Notes: generated by a model not told the origin, from the sequence alone. Positions 1 to 10,165 are shown, counted from the stretch's first letter. The stretch is DNA of 64,000 nucleotides from Acanthochlamys bracteata (GCA_019914995.1 CM034139.1:749001-813000); one strand, 5' to 3'. Translations and numbers: made by a program.

Positions 1-2090
1 GAAACATAAATACAAAATAAGAATAGAAGAACAATATTATTTTACGGTAAAGATATGTTTCAAATGTTCATAATTAAATTTTGTGTAAGTAAAAAATAAA
101 AAAAAAAAAATTTTGAAAAAATAAAGTTAAAATGAAGTTCATTATTTGCGTTTTAATAATTTTTAAAAATATATTAAAAATTAAAAAATATAATTATATT
201 AAAAATATGTAAATAAAAAAAGTTGAAATTAAAATTTTATATGTAAAAATAAAATTTTGAATTTTTATGTAATTAAAATATATGAATTGTTCGAAATTTA
301 AAATTTGAAAAATAAAAAATAAAATTACAAGTATTTGAAATAGGCAGTAAGTAGTAGGGTATGCAATTGATCGGTTGGACAACAATTTCTGATATTCGCT
401 TTATTACGAGTTAAATGAAGAGTAAGTAGGGTTATGATATATTTTTCTCAAAACTTATAAATAATTTTCTAACTTTGTTTTCTTTTAGTTTAATTCAAGT
501 CCTTGTTGAACTGGTTAACTTGCACCGTTTTACTAAAAAAAACGTTGGCATTATTTTTCAAATATTTTTTAATAAATTGTTTACAATAATTTCTAATTTT
601 TCTAAAATTTAAAAATATAAAAAAAAAATTTTGTAAAATTCTTTTTTATTATAAAAAGCTTATTATATCTTAATTCAACTTAAATTATTATCAATTATAA
701 TATATTTTATTTCGTGTCTTACACTAAATTTTTAGATACACTCAAATTAGATAAGAGTATACAATAGTTAGGAATGAATTAAAATCTAAAAGAAAATAAA
801 ATAATGGACTCATTTCAAGCGATTATTTAGAATCGAAATAACTATAAATTTTAGAATTAATTTTCTTATAAATCATAGCAAAAAATACTTTTTACAAAAG
901 TATTTAAATTAGGGTCTATTTTTTGCACATAAAAATTATTTTTTATTAAAAAATCACTTTTAATTTACATTTCATTAAAAAATATAAAAATTTACTTCCA
1001 ATTTAATTTAAAATCAAAAGAACGTACTATTATTATAAAATTAAAACTAAAATAGAAGAAGAACATTTGACGAAACAACTAACAGATAAGTTAACGCGAG
1101 GCAAATCTTAAAATTGCTTTTTCAGAATCATTTATAAGTTTTGGGAACAGAAATGAGAATATAAAATAAACAAACAAATGAAGAGAATTATGTATTCATT
1201 GGTTTTAAATAGATAAAACTAACATCGCGTAATAGAATCATAGTTGTAAAAATTCGAATTAGATATTGAATCGAAAAACTTTTCAAATTAATGAATTATG
1301 AGTTGATCTATTATGTTAAAAATATCAAAATATTGAACGCTTATTATTTTTTTATTAGAAAATATAAAAAATAAACTAACAAAAAATATATAAGAAAATA
1401 ACAAAATTTAAAAAATATTCTTTATTTTAAAATAATTTTGTTAATTTTTTTATAATTTAATAGAATTAGTAATATAAAAATTTAAAAATCACTAATAATA
1501 AATATTTATAAATAAAATATAATAAATTTAATTTTTTTTATTATATTTTTAAATATCTAATTATATATAATATTTTAATATAATGTTACTAATAATTATT
1601 TTTACATCAATATATTATAAATTTAAATTTTTTAAAATTTAATTTAATCTGATTTGATCAAACGAGCAGGTTGAGTCGGATGGATCTATCCGAATTCTAT
1701 AACTATGAATAGAACATATTAAAACTCTATAAAATTTTTGTTATTATAATATACTTAAACAATTTAATCTTTTTAATTAAGTTTTTAAAATTAAAATTTA
1801 TTTTACTGACCCACAAACAAAGGTCTTTGTTAAGTTATCACCGACCGCCGCCAGCATTAGAGATTGGTTTACTGTTGATAGTCTATTCAGGATTTGTTTA
1901 AAAATAATTATAAAAATATTTTTAAAATCAAACATACTTTTCTATTTTATTTTAAAATATAATTATATTTATTTAAAAGATAATAAATAAATAATAAAAT
2001 AGTTATATGTATAATTTTTTAAATTTATAAAATTAATAAAATATTATTAAAATATATTAAAGTTAAAATAAAACCAATACCAAATCGCAC
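1..2090. other. AT-rich intergenic DNA, no gene seen
   Basis: This stretch is very AT-rich, with many A and T runs and stop codons in every frame. The longest open frames are about 60 codons and have low-complexity composition. I see no RNA gene, clear transposon end or conserved coding motif. It is best read as intergenic DNA with possible unrecognisable repeat remnants upstream of the PB1 gene. Confidence 0.6.
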
Positions 2091-2294
2091 TCTCAATCAT
2101 TCAAAGAAAAGAAACACTTACAAAAACTTTTAAGCGAAAAGAAATTACTTGCCTTAGTAACCAGACCCCACCACCACGTCATACCGCCGTCCTCAACTGA
2201 AACACTCCCTCTCCCCCTTCCCAAAGAATCTTATCCTATAACCTTTTTATTCTTTCCCCAAATTTCTCAATCAGTCAATCACTCAAAATTCCTA
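2091..2294 (+). promoter_or_regulatory. Probable promoter-proximal region and 5' UTR of the PB1 gene
   Basis: Base composition changes sharply here from AT-rich to mixed. A pyrimidine-rich patch (CTCCCTCTCCCCCTTCCC, about 2205-2222) lies some 75 bases before the start codon. Such patches are common in plant core promoters and 5' UTRs. TATA-like strings further upstream sit in general AT-rich sequence, so none can be chosen with confidence. The transcription start is not determined. Confidence 0.35.
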
Positions 2295-4322
2295 ATGGAC
2301 TCCTCCGTCACCGCCGCCGCCGCCACGTCAGCTCCTCCGCTTCCCTCTGTGTCACCATCCAGCTCAACTCCACGCTCAATACCCGATCCATGGATCTCTT
2401 CCACCATAGCCGGCGGCGGTACCGAACGCCTTCGTCTCATGTGCAGCTACGGCGGCCGCATCGTTCCTCGCCCTACAGATAAAGCTCTCCGTTACCTCGG
2501 CGGCGAGACAAGAATCGTCGCCGTCGATCGGTTCTCTCCTTTCTCCGACCTTCAATCTCGTTTATCCCAAAACCTTCCTTTGAGTTACCACAACTTTACG
2601 ATCAAGTACCAGCTCCCTTCCGAAGACTTAGATTCCCTGATCTCTTTAGCTTCAGATGAGGATCTGGATAATTTGATCGATGAGTACGATCGGGTTTCGG
2701 CGTCGAAACCGGGTGCTAGAATCCGTCTGTTTGTTTTTCCGGAACCCCCGCCGCCCGTGGGATCGTTGCTTGCGGATTCGTCGAAAGCCGATGCTTGGTT
2801 TGTTGACGCGCTTAACGGAACGACGATTCCTGGGAAAGGGTCGGCCGGTTCTGCTTCAATTAATAGCTTGTTGGGATTGGATGAGCAGCCGTCATCAGAG
2901 AGAGGGCAGCAGGAGAAGGTTGTGAATAGGCAGCAGGACGTGCAGTCGGTTCCCGACTCGCCAATGCTGGAGACGGCATCTTCGTCGTTCGGGTCGACTT
3001 CGTCCGCATTCTCTATGTCCAGTTTGCCACCGATTCGCGTTCGTGTCGAGGAACAACCGGGCGGGATTGAGGAGCAGTTTGCGCAGATGAGCGTTGCTTC
3101 TTCAGTGGTAGCTCCGGCGGTGGCAAGCCAGAAAACAGAAGATACTACTGAGAACGTAGAGAAGTTTATCTCATCGGATGATCAATTGGAGCATGGAGAT
3201 GCTGCGGAGAAGACGAGCGGTGCTTCCCATATCTCCTCAATCACGGATCCAATTTCCAGGTATCAGTTTTGGATTTTCCACTAGGGAGTTACTGTGGTTT
3301 TCATAATGATACTTCAAATGTGAGATTAAACTTCAAGTTTTCCTGATTAATTCTATAGGCAAAGTGAAGTATCAGTATCTGTAGAAGCTCCAATACAAAT
3401 GCTTCCAAGAACTGCTACTGCCCACATGATGACATTGATGAATGAGGACCAGCTCCAAGAATTTGCTCATCATCAGCAGCAGCAGCAGCAACAACAACTT
3501 GCCCAGCAGCAGCAGCAGCACCAGCAGCAACAATTTGCCCAGCAGCAGCAGCAGCAGCAAGAGCAATTTGCCCAGCAACAACAGCTTGCCCAACAGCAGC
3601 AGCAAGAGCAATTTGCCCAGCAACAACAGCTTGCCCAACAGCAGCAGCAGCAACAACAACTTGCCCAGCAGGAGCAGCAGCAACAGCAATTTGCCCACCA
3701 ACAATTTGCCCAGCAGCAGCACCAACAACAACAGAATCAGCAGTATGTCCATGCTAATCCTTCATATGTACACCCTCAAACTGGGAGCACTTCTCACCTT
3801 CCTGGTTACTACCAGATGCCATATCAGATCCAGCAACCGCAGACACAAGCCCAATCCTATAGTCTTGACCAGCAATTGCCATACTACTTGGTCTCTGTTC
3901 AACACCCCCCGCCTCTGCCTTACAATTTGATACCTCAAGCAGCAGTTGCTGATGCGAACAAGTCTAATGCAGTGCAGGGACAGGGTGGGGGTATGCCAAC
4001 TGTGTATGGGACTACTGCTGCTTCCATGCCCAAGTCTGTGCCACCTGTGACTCCCACAGTTCCGCTTATCCATCTCGCACCAGATAATGCACACCCTTAT
4101 ACGGGAGCGACTTATCATCACATGTTGCATCACAACCATTCTAACTCCTTGCCTGCCATGGCCAGGTATCCATTTGGCTTTGCCCCTCCAGCTGGGTCCC
4201 AGGGTTACTATACGCAGACAGTTGTGCCTCCCCATTACCAAACGGTTAGTGGTTCTGCTACGATGCCAGAAGCGTCAGCCCACCTGCAGCATCCTGAATT
4301 GAATCAGGCAAGGGAGTTATAG
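2295..4322 (+). CDS. PB1 (octicosapeptide/Phox/Bem1p) domain protein with long Gln-rich tract
   Basis: Two exons, 2295-3259 and 3359-4322, are separated by a 99-bp intron with a CAG|GTATCA donor and a TATAG|G acceptor. Joining them keeps the frame and gives about 642 residues ending in TAG. Residues about 45-150 form a plant-type PB1 domain: a CSYGGRIVPRP start, a conserved LRYLGGETRIVAVDR stretch, and an acidic OPCA-like motif (SDEDLDNLIDEYDR) near residues 120-133. PB1 domains bind other PB1 domains through basic and acidic faces. This subfamily has no kinase or DNA-binding domain, and I see none here. Residues about 361-450 are almost pure Gln with regular LA/FA spacers, followed by a Pro/Tyr/His/Gln-rich tail. 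The N-terminus is Ser/Pro/Ala-rich. The start is the first ATG after a pyrimidine-rich leader. The cellular role is unknown; a scaffold or assembly role is inferred. Retaining the intron would end the protein after seven extra codons. Confidence 0.9.
3260..3358 (+). other. Intron of the PB1 gene (99 bp)
   Basis: The GT at 3260-3261 follows CAG, and the AG at 3357-3358 precedes GCAAAGTGAAG. The intron is AT-rich, typical of plants. Splicing restores codon AGG across the junction and joins the PB1 half to the Gln-rich half. Without splicing, a stop appears at about 3282-3284. Confidence 0.85.
3474..3743 (+). repeat. CAG/CAA trinucleotide tract coding for poly-Gln
   Basis: This is a mixed CAG/CAA array, broken at intervals by CTTGCC or TTTGCC, so the protein reads runs of Gln separated by Leu-Ala or Phe-Ala. 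The mix of the two codons and the repeated spacer suggest growth by duplication of a larger unit (about 30-40 bp), not pure triplet slippage. Length polymorphism between individuals is likely. Confidence 0.85.
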
Positions 4323-4777
4323 AGTCGTAAGAGCAATGTGTCAGTCATGGTGAGTCCGTGCTATCTTTGGAGAGTAAGACAACTGTTATGTTTGTACTGA
4401 GGAAACTTATTATGCTGCTGTCTCATATAGAAGAGGTTATGGAACTTTGTCTACCGATATGGTTTTGTTTAGGTTCAAAATGATAGGGTTCTGGTGTCGA
4501 CATGATTATATTTTAATAAGCATATATGATCTCAAATATGGTATATGGGTGGTCCAAATGATGGAGATTGAAACTGGTTTGCCTTGACGCCTGTGATGTT
4601 AGAATGCGTTTAAGATTTATAGTGAATTCAAGCTTGATGCTTAGGTGTGGTCTCGAACCAGATCTTCCTTTCTAAACTGATACTAATCATAAATTAATCA
4701 AAGAAGATTTTAATTATCTGAGATGTACATTTAGCAGATTATTTTCTTATATAATCAAAGAAGAAGATTCTATAAGG
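4323..4777. other. 3' flank of the PB1 gene
   Basis: This is non-coding sequence after the TAG stop. It probably contains the 3' UTR in its first 150-250 bases (AATAAG at about 4516 is a weak poly(A)-signal candidate). No other feature is seen before the repeat-rich zone starting near 4778. Confidence 0.4.
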
Positions 4778-5000
4778 GACGTTTTGAGAGTACTTATTAA
4801 GTAGAGTTTTTTTAAATGAAAAATATTTTAAAGACGGGTTTTATTTCTTTTGTCTCAATAAATATTAAAAATTCGCAATAATAAGATCTTACGATATGCA
4901 ACATTTATATTTGTTTTTAAAATTTTAAATAAAATATGTAGCATATTTGTAGAAATTTAGTGTGAAATCTAAAATAAAAAATTATAATAAAATAGAGTCT
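4778..5000 (+). repeat. MITE-like repeat, family A copy 1
   Basis: It starts near GACGTTTTGAGAGTACTTAT and shares an ordered set of strings with the stretches at 5866-6113, 6313-6562 and 34686-34950. These are GGAGTTTTTTTAAA-like, then CAATAATAAGATCTTACG-like, then a TTTAAATAAAAT tail. The full copies end with a CCCCAAACGCCC-like string that mirrors the GTTTGGGAGTGCTTATGAG-like start, so the family has short imperfect terminal inverted repeats. There is no coding capacity. This copy is degenerate, especially at its right end. Confidence 0.45.
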
Positions 5001-5321
5001 AAACTTACTGTTAGATGGTGCTTAACTGAGATTTACATCTCGCCGTATACTACAATAAGGATATTATGAAGTTGAGTAAAATTCTTAACTCTGAAAATTT
5101 TAGTTGGGTTATAGAGTTTTATTTGTGGGTATTAGAAACCCTAGAATAATTTACCCTAAACCACAAAGATTTATGGAAAGAATTTAAAACTGGATTTTCA
5201 AAATGAAGAGTAAAATGACTTTTGTGAAAATTGACGTTCAACATTATCAATCACCTTTTAGGACTGATAATCAATGCCTCTAGTGCTAAATCACATGAAC
5301 CCCAAATAATAAGAATTCAAT

Positions 5322-5808
5322 TAGTGGTGTAAATATGGACGGGTCGAACCGGCCTGACACAACCTGTGCAGGCCAAGTGAGCTGACTTGAGCCATGCCGA
5401 CCTAATCCAATCTAGTTCATACATCCGAATCAGCTCCGTTCGATTATGAATTTAGTAGTTTGGCCTTACACGTTTACCTTTATTTTATTTTATATAATAA
5501 TTAAAAATAATAATTAAAAACTATAAAATTTTTTTATAAATTATATTTAAGATAAAAATAACTTATAAATATTTTTAAGATAAAACCAAATTATAAAAAA
5601 TTATTATATGTTGATATGGTCAGTTATCAATATTGATTAGGTCAATAGTATATTGTTGATCGATCAATATGCACAGTAATTAGGCAGGCAGTCCGATATG
5701 TTAGTCCGATACTATCTGTTGGACTGGATCGGACCGGTCTTGTTACTATCTAAGGGGCGAGCTGGATGTGTCCCGGACCATTTGATCCGGCTCAGATTTG
5801 CACCTCTA
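5322..5808. mobile_element. Non-autonomous hAT element (hAT MITE), 487 bp
   Basis: The left end is TAGTGGTGTAAATATGG. The right end read on the other strand is TAGAGGTGCAAATCTGAG, so the ends form an imperfect terminal inverted repeat of the TAGNGGTGNAAA type used by plant hAT elements. The flanking octamers are AATTCAAT (5314-5321) and AATTCAGC (5809-5816), which match in the first six positions, as expected for an aged 8-bp target duplication. The interior is non-coding; GC-rich ends flank an AT-rich centre. The ends resemble those of the much larger hAT element at 9855-22069, which could once have mobilised it. Confidence 0.7.
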
Positions 5809-5865
5809 AATTCAGCCTCAAAGAAGATCAGGAAAAAATTTTATCATATTTTGGATCCAATAATG

Positions 5866-6113
5866 AGAACGCTCAAGACACACTTATGAAATGGAGTTTT
5901 TTTAAAGTAAAAAATATTTTTGTCCTATGTCGAAAAACAAGATCTACTTTTGTTACCTCAAAAAAATTAATAAAAATAAACAATAATAAGGTCTTACGCA
6001 TAGATTTTTTTTATATTTTTTAAAATTTTAAAATAAATTTTATATAATGTTGTAGAAAGTTTAGTAAATAACGTATGTAATGAAATGAAATGGAGCCAAT
6101 CGCAATGCCAAAC
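5866..6113 (+). repeat. MITE-like repeat, family A copy 2
   Basis: It carries the family A string order: a CACTTATGAAATGGAGTTTTT start, an AATAATAAGGTCTTACGCATAG core, a TTTTAAAATAAATTTTATATAATG stretch in the right half, and a right end near CAATGCCAAACGTGC. It does not code for protein. It directly follows the hAT MITE, so several small elements have piled up here. Confidence 0.4.
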
Positions 6114-6312
6114 GTGCTGTGAGATTAATAACGTGCAATGAGATTGTTATTGCTTATTCATGTAGATTTAATAAACTTAGTCAATATGGACTTGTTGACC
6201 TGGTAAAGCTCTGGTACTCAGTTTTGTTGATGATTGAATAGGAAGACATTGTTATATTTTTAGTAAACTACATCTTCTCCAAGTATTCAACAATCTTAAA
6301 ACTTTACAATGG

Positions 6313-6562
6313 AGATCTGTTTGGGAGTGCTTATGAGATAGAGGTTTTATAGAATGAAAGGTATTTTCATTTTTTTTACTTTCAAAAAAATAATAAAAAT
6401 ATGCAATAAAGGGATCTCACTACGTAGAATTTTTTCACACTTTCTAAAATTTTAAATAAAATTTTAAATACTTATAAAATGTATATTGAAAAACGTCAAA
6501 TAAAAAATTAAAAAGAAAAATTGAAAAGGAGTGTTCGGGAAACGCAACCCCAAACGCCCCCT
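6313..6562 (+). repeat. MITE-like repeat, family A copy 3 (best preserved)
   Basis: The left end is GTTTGGGAGTGCTTATGAG. The right end contains CAACCCCAAACGCCCC, whose reverse complement (GGGGCGTTTGGGGTTG) is an imperfect inverted match to the left end. The core shares the CAATAAAGGGATCTCACTACG and TCTAAAATTTTAAATAAAAT strings with the other copies. No target duplication was resolved. Confidence 0.45.
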
Positions 6563-6589
6563 AAGTTTTTTCTTTTTATTTATAAGTCA

Positions 6590-7320
6590 TAAAAAGCTCT
6601 AAATAGTATCTGAAGAGTGTTTGGGTGAATGACTTAAAAGTCATTTTATTACTTCTAAGTTAAAAATTAAAAAGCTACAATTGTTAAGGTGCCTTTTTGG
6701 ATTGCTTTTCATCTACTTTTCATTCCAAATTCTTATTTCATATTTTTAATAATTTTTATAATATTTTAAAACAAATAAAAAAGTACAGAAAAGTTCTATA
6801 TCATAAGATCATTTTTTTACTTATTCTTATTTTATCAGTTAAAAAAGTAGAGCTTGTTTTCTAAAAATCTCCAAAGTATTTTTCGTTTCAGAAAAGTACT
6901 TTTTAAAAAACATCCCTAATTAAATTATGTTACAAAAAGATATTTAAGTTAAAAGAATAATAATATATGGAATTTAAGAAATTTACATATATATTACCAA
7001 TTATGTAGTTAAAAGTATTCCAGTTATTTTATACTTTTGTACTTTCTGATTTATAAGTTCAAAAAATAAATAACATATGAAAAAAGATGCATAAATATCA
7101 CATATATCAACAGCTGTATCACCAAGGATATTTCAGACAATTTATACTTTATTTCAACTTTTCAGCTTTTTCTGCCAAACATCTTCAAAATTTTCAAAAA
7201 AAATTAATCTTATCCAAACGCAAAATTCAATTTTCAGAAAAAGAAATCACAATTAATTTTTTCAGAAAAATAAAAAAAAAAAGCTTAGAAACTTTCAGCT
7301 TAGCCAAACGGCCAGGTTAA
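6590..7320. other. Possible further MITE or transposon fragment
   Basis: The right edge reads AGCTTAGCCAAACGGCCAGG, and a GTTTGGGTGAATGACTTAAA string lies near 6614. Opposed GTTTGG/CCAAAC ends are common in plant MITEs. The arms are only loosely similar and no target duplication is clear. Short open frames here are low-complexity and are not believed to be genes. Confidence 0.25.
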
Positions 7321-7628
7321 TTGTATTAATGATGTAGACGACCATAATAAATTGCTTCCTAGATATAAAGATCTAGAAGAGATAAGAGCTTTATTTTGTA
7401 ACTAGCTTAGTTTCTAAATACTTCTTTTAATTGTTTCGTGCATACATGTTGTGAAGATTCAACACTCGACTGAATTTTTGGAGAAATAACCGTCACAAGA
7501 CAGTGGTGTCTCTTCAAACATTTTGGCTTGCAAGTTCGTGATCATCATCGTTATAGTCGCTACCTTGTTCAATGGGTTGGTTTACAAGTTCATCATCTAC
7601 CTCTCTAAAAGAGTCTTCGTGTAGATCT

Positions 7629-8060
7629 TTACTCATTAGAAAATATGCATAATGCAACATAGTATTGCGATTTTTGTTTGTGTCTCAACACGAAAGTAAG
7701 GGTCATCCTAACTTGATATGATAGAAAATCTTTTCTTAAGTACGCCAAATGATCTTTCAATTGAATTACGTATGATGCATGTCTATGGTTGAATAATTCT
7801 TGATAAGTTTTTGGTGGACTTGACGAGTTCTCTTTTAAATGGTAACGGATCCTTCTATAAGGTATTATTTCTAATGAAACCAGCATCCATAAGGTACAAT
7901 TTTTTAAAGAAAAATACCATATGTTATTACAAGATTTATGCTTAATTTAAATATTTATTGTATGTCATTATTACCTTGTGGTATTCTTAAAGGAAGTCGT
8001 CTTCTGTATGCATTCATTATAATTCTATAGTTTGACGCTGATCCTTCTAACTAGTTAGCA
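7629..8060 (-). pseudogene. HARBI1-like nuclease, C-terminal fragment
   Basis: Minus-strand translation shows the motif run PPKTYQELFNHRHAS, followed by a degraded stretch where the family has the 'RNVIERSFGVLKKRF' region. This is the end of the DDE nuclease domain of plant PIF/Harbinger transposases, which cut and rejoin DNA in transposition. Upstream (about 7970-8060) the frame breaks into pieces matching the right-hand partner at about 61640-61715. The catalytic core is missing, so the product is not functional. Confidence 0.65.
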
Positions 8061-8134
8061 CATGGTGAACTTGAGAGTAACGACTGAAATTAACGACTGA
8101 TAGGTTCCCCGATTCGTTAGAAAATACATTATGC

Positions 8135-8136
<2 letters not shown>

Positions 8137-8183
<47 letters not shown>
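8137..8183. repeat. (TA)n microsatellite
   Basis: This is a nearly uninterrupted run of about 23 TA units. It abuts the left end of the MITE at 8184. A shorter TA stretch follows the MITE's right end, so the MITE either landed in a TA tract or was flanked by TA targets that later expanded. Confidence 0.95.
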
Positions 8184-8188
<5 letters not shown>

Positions 8189-8580
8189 GGATAGGGCACA
8201 CCTATTTTTTAAAACCTTAGGGGCACCCTTTTTCAATCTAAAGTTCTAAATCTAATCTCCACCGTTAGATATGAAGAACTATTAGTAAAAAATATGATGA
8301 CAAAGTTTCAACTCAATCGAAATACAAATTAATCTCCATCCGACGTTTGATTAAATGATATAAATAATAAAATTTGATAAAGATGTTCTTTTTTCTTTTT
8401 ATGTCATTTTGATCAAGAGATTCGATGGAGATTAATTCATGATCCGATTGAGCTAAAATTTTGTCGCCGTCTTTGTAACTCATAGTTTTTCATATCCAAC
8501 GGTGGGGATTATATTTAAAATTTTTTATGCATCTTTTTAGAAGGGGGTGCCCCTAAGGGTGAGGTGCCCTTATCCCCACC
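8184..8580. mobile_element. Foldback-type MITE with long inverted arms (about 397 bp)
   Basis: The left end reads GATGGGGATAGGGCACACC. The right end on the opposite strand reads GGTGGGGATAAGGGCACC. The match continues inwards almost to the centre: ACCGTTAGATATGA against ACCGTTGGATATGA, then ATTAATCTCCATC in both arms. The element could fold into one long imperfect hairpin. It has no open frame. The matching site in the right-hand Harbinger copy (about 61235-61290) lacks it, which marks it as an insertion younger than the duplication. Confidence 0.75.
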
Positions 8581-8694
8581 CATATATATATAATTAATTA
8601 ATTAATTACTTATTCTTCTATGCTAGCTCGTCCTATAAATTTGTAACTGCCAAATGCCACTAACAAGTCCACCATTTTGCAAATGCCGACTGAC

Positions 8695-9036
8695 TCATCC
8701 GGCAAATGCTATGACTCTAGCCTCACTAGCAATAGAACTCAGTACTCCACGTCGAATTCTTTCTATTGTTTCCATAACATAGGGACCAATTAAAGTTACC
8801 TTTCTTCTATATTGGTTTTGTAATATCACATAAACAACAGCACAAACTGAAAATACCATAACCAAAAAATACAAATGTAAATGCTTATTCAACTTATCAT
8901 CCATATTGAATATGATGTAAAATCTACACCAAAAAAAAAAGAAAAAAGAAAAAGAGAATGCAATTATAATACAAGACACCAAAAGTCCTATTTCATTGAA
9001 TAAGAAAGAAGAATTCACTAAAAGCATGCAATTCAA
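8695..9036 (-). pseudogene. PIF/Harbinger transposase, N-terminal fragment
   Basis: This is a 113-residue minus-strand frame with a hydrophobic N-terminal part, then MDDKLNKHLHLYFLVMVFSV, and ending in an ERIRRGVLSSIASEARV-like stretch. It aligns residue by residue with the plus-strand frame at 60817-61077 in the partner element. The family assignment rests on its position upstream of the nuclease fragment and on resemblance to the N-terminal region that precedes the DDE domain in plant Harbinger proteins. It is truncated and separated from the C-terminal part by a MITE and a deletion. Confidence 0.5.
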
Positions 9037-9603
9037 GTTGTCGACCTAGGATTATGAACCGAGGAAGATCTAAAGATCTACAAACATGTAGCTAGGTTGG
9101 CATAAAGATATCCATCATTTGTAAAATTGTTTACACTATCATCTTATGTTGGTGTTTTGATCCAAACCTTATGAAATGTCATCCACGTCATATTGTAATA
9201 TAAACATTTGTACTCTCCAGAATGTAAGGCATTGTCATCTATGATGCATTAGCTAAATCCATCCAGTGGGATGAGCCTTAGTTGTTTTCTCTAGTTATAA
9301 TGCAATGTCAATGCATCATGAATTGAGTGGGAACGAGAAGAAAACAATATAGTGCCTAAACAGAACAAATTAACATGGATAAGATAGAAACTTCAGAATT
9401 GTTACGAATCCTAAATTTTTCTTCCATTCGGTTATACCCCAAGTTGGGGTGTAACCAATTACTACTATATAAAAGCAATAAAGAAAAATTTTACTCTTTA
9501 TTAATCTTATTAAAACGTTACTAAATAAGAGCAACGCAGAGTAATTAATACTCTCCATTGCTCTCCTTTATTCTCAATCCAAACATATTATAAGAGAAAA
9601 AGA

Positions 9604-9728
9604 TGTAGAGAATTATATTGACTAGCTTGATTTTCTTTATTAATATCTAATACATATATTCACCATTTAAAACTGAATCAAATGTTCCTAAAATCAAGTT
9701 AAGTCAACGCCTTAACTTGATTCCAGCA
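9604..9728 (-). repeat. 3' LTR of the short-LTR Copia (125 bp)
   Basis: It starts TGTAGAGAATTATATTGA and ends CAGCA on the plus strand. It aligns along its whole length with 36091-36212 and, reverse complemented, with about 59390-59510. Terminal dinucleotides TG and CA are present. The sequence outside it (TCTTTTTCTCTTATAA on the minus strand) is also conserved in the right-hand copy, so this junction predates the duplication. Confidence 0.75.
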
Positions 9729-9846
9729 ATTGAGCTAATATTCGGACATATAAGAGATAGATATTGAAGGCTCCAATGTACTAGAAATTTTATTGGATTA
9801 GACAAATTTGTGCTGGTCTTAAATGTCAATATTGGTCTAGTGGCTA
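9729..9846 (-). pseudogene. Copia reverse transcriptase, C-terminal remnant
   Basis: Minus-strand translation gives MTYLATRPILTF and, further on, LVHWSLQYLSLICPN. This corresponds to the TPLAANPTL...GSLQYLSLTRPDI region at the end of Copia reverse transcriptase. It joins almost directly to the LTR, so RNase H is deleted. The right-hand copy at 59220-59390 has a similarly shortened end. The hAT insertion cuts the gene immediately upstream. Confidence 0.6.
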
Positions 9847-9975
9847 AGTAAGTCATATTTGTATAGTTGTAAAACTGGGTCGAGCCAAACGGGCCGGCCT
9901 GTGGCCCACTCGGCTCGGTCCTACATGCAACATTAGGCTTGACTTTGTCGGCCTGCCCGTCCAAAATTAATATTC

Positions 9976-10165
9976 TGTTGATCGATCAACGTTGACGTTG
10001 ACGTTGACATGGTGAACGATCAGAGTTGACTGTTGACTAGGTAAAAAAAAAGTAAAGACAATAATGGTGACCGTTGGCAGGTTGGCAATGACAGCCAACG
10101 GTGTGTTACTATTGGTTGACGTCAGCTAACAGCTAACAGTAACACATTGTTGGCTGCCAGCTATT
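9976..10165 (+). promoter_or_regulatory. Subterminal motif cluster of the hAT element
   Basis: At 9976-10040 the hexamer GTTGAC occurs three times in tandem and twice more nearby; TTGAC is the core of WRKY-factor W-boxes. A palindromic TGACGTCA (bZIP-type site) lies near 10117. Nearby inverted repeats are ACCGTTGGC with GCCAACGGT and, further apart, GCCAACGGTGTGTTACT with its near-complement. Repeated subterminal motifs are where hAT transposases and host factors usually bind. Regulation is inferred, not shown. Confidence 0.35.

Larger units (their letters stand above)
7400..9590 (-). mobile_element. Decayed PIF/Harbinger element, left copy
   Basis: This is a minus-strand element with two recognisable transposase parts: an N-terminal piece at 8695-9036 and the C-terminal nuclease piece at 7629-7886. 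Its outer right end (about 9540-9590) is the reverse complement of 59524-59570: GTTTGGATTGAGAATR, then GAGAGCAATGGAGAG. The plus-strand relative at 59524-61715 supplies missing parts. Compared with it, this copy has lost about 735 bp of 5' leader (59790-60525 in the partner) and about 310 bp of the catalytic domain. It has gained the MITE at 8184-8580. The left limit near 7400 is approximate because no clean terminal inverted repeat is seen there. Confidence 0.65.

Noticed and set aside
3372..3752. Leu/Gly/Lys-rich 126-codon frame on the minus strand
   Set aside because: It is the antisense of the CAG/CAA tract and exists only because that repeat has no minus-strand stops.
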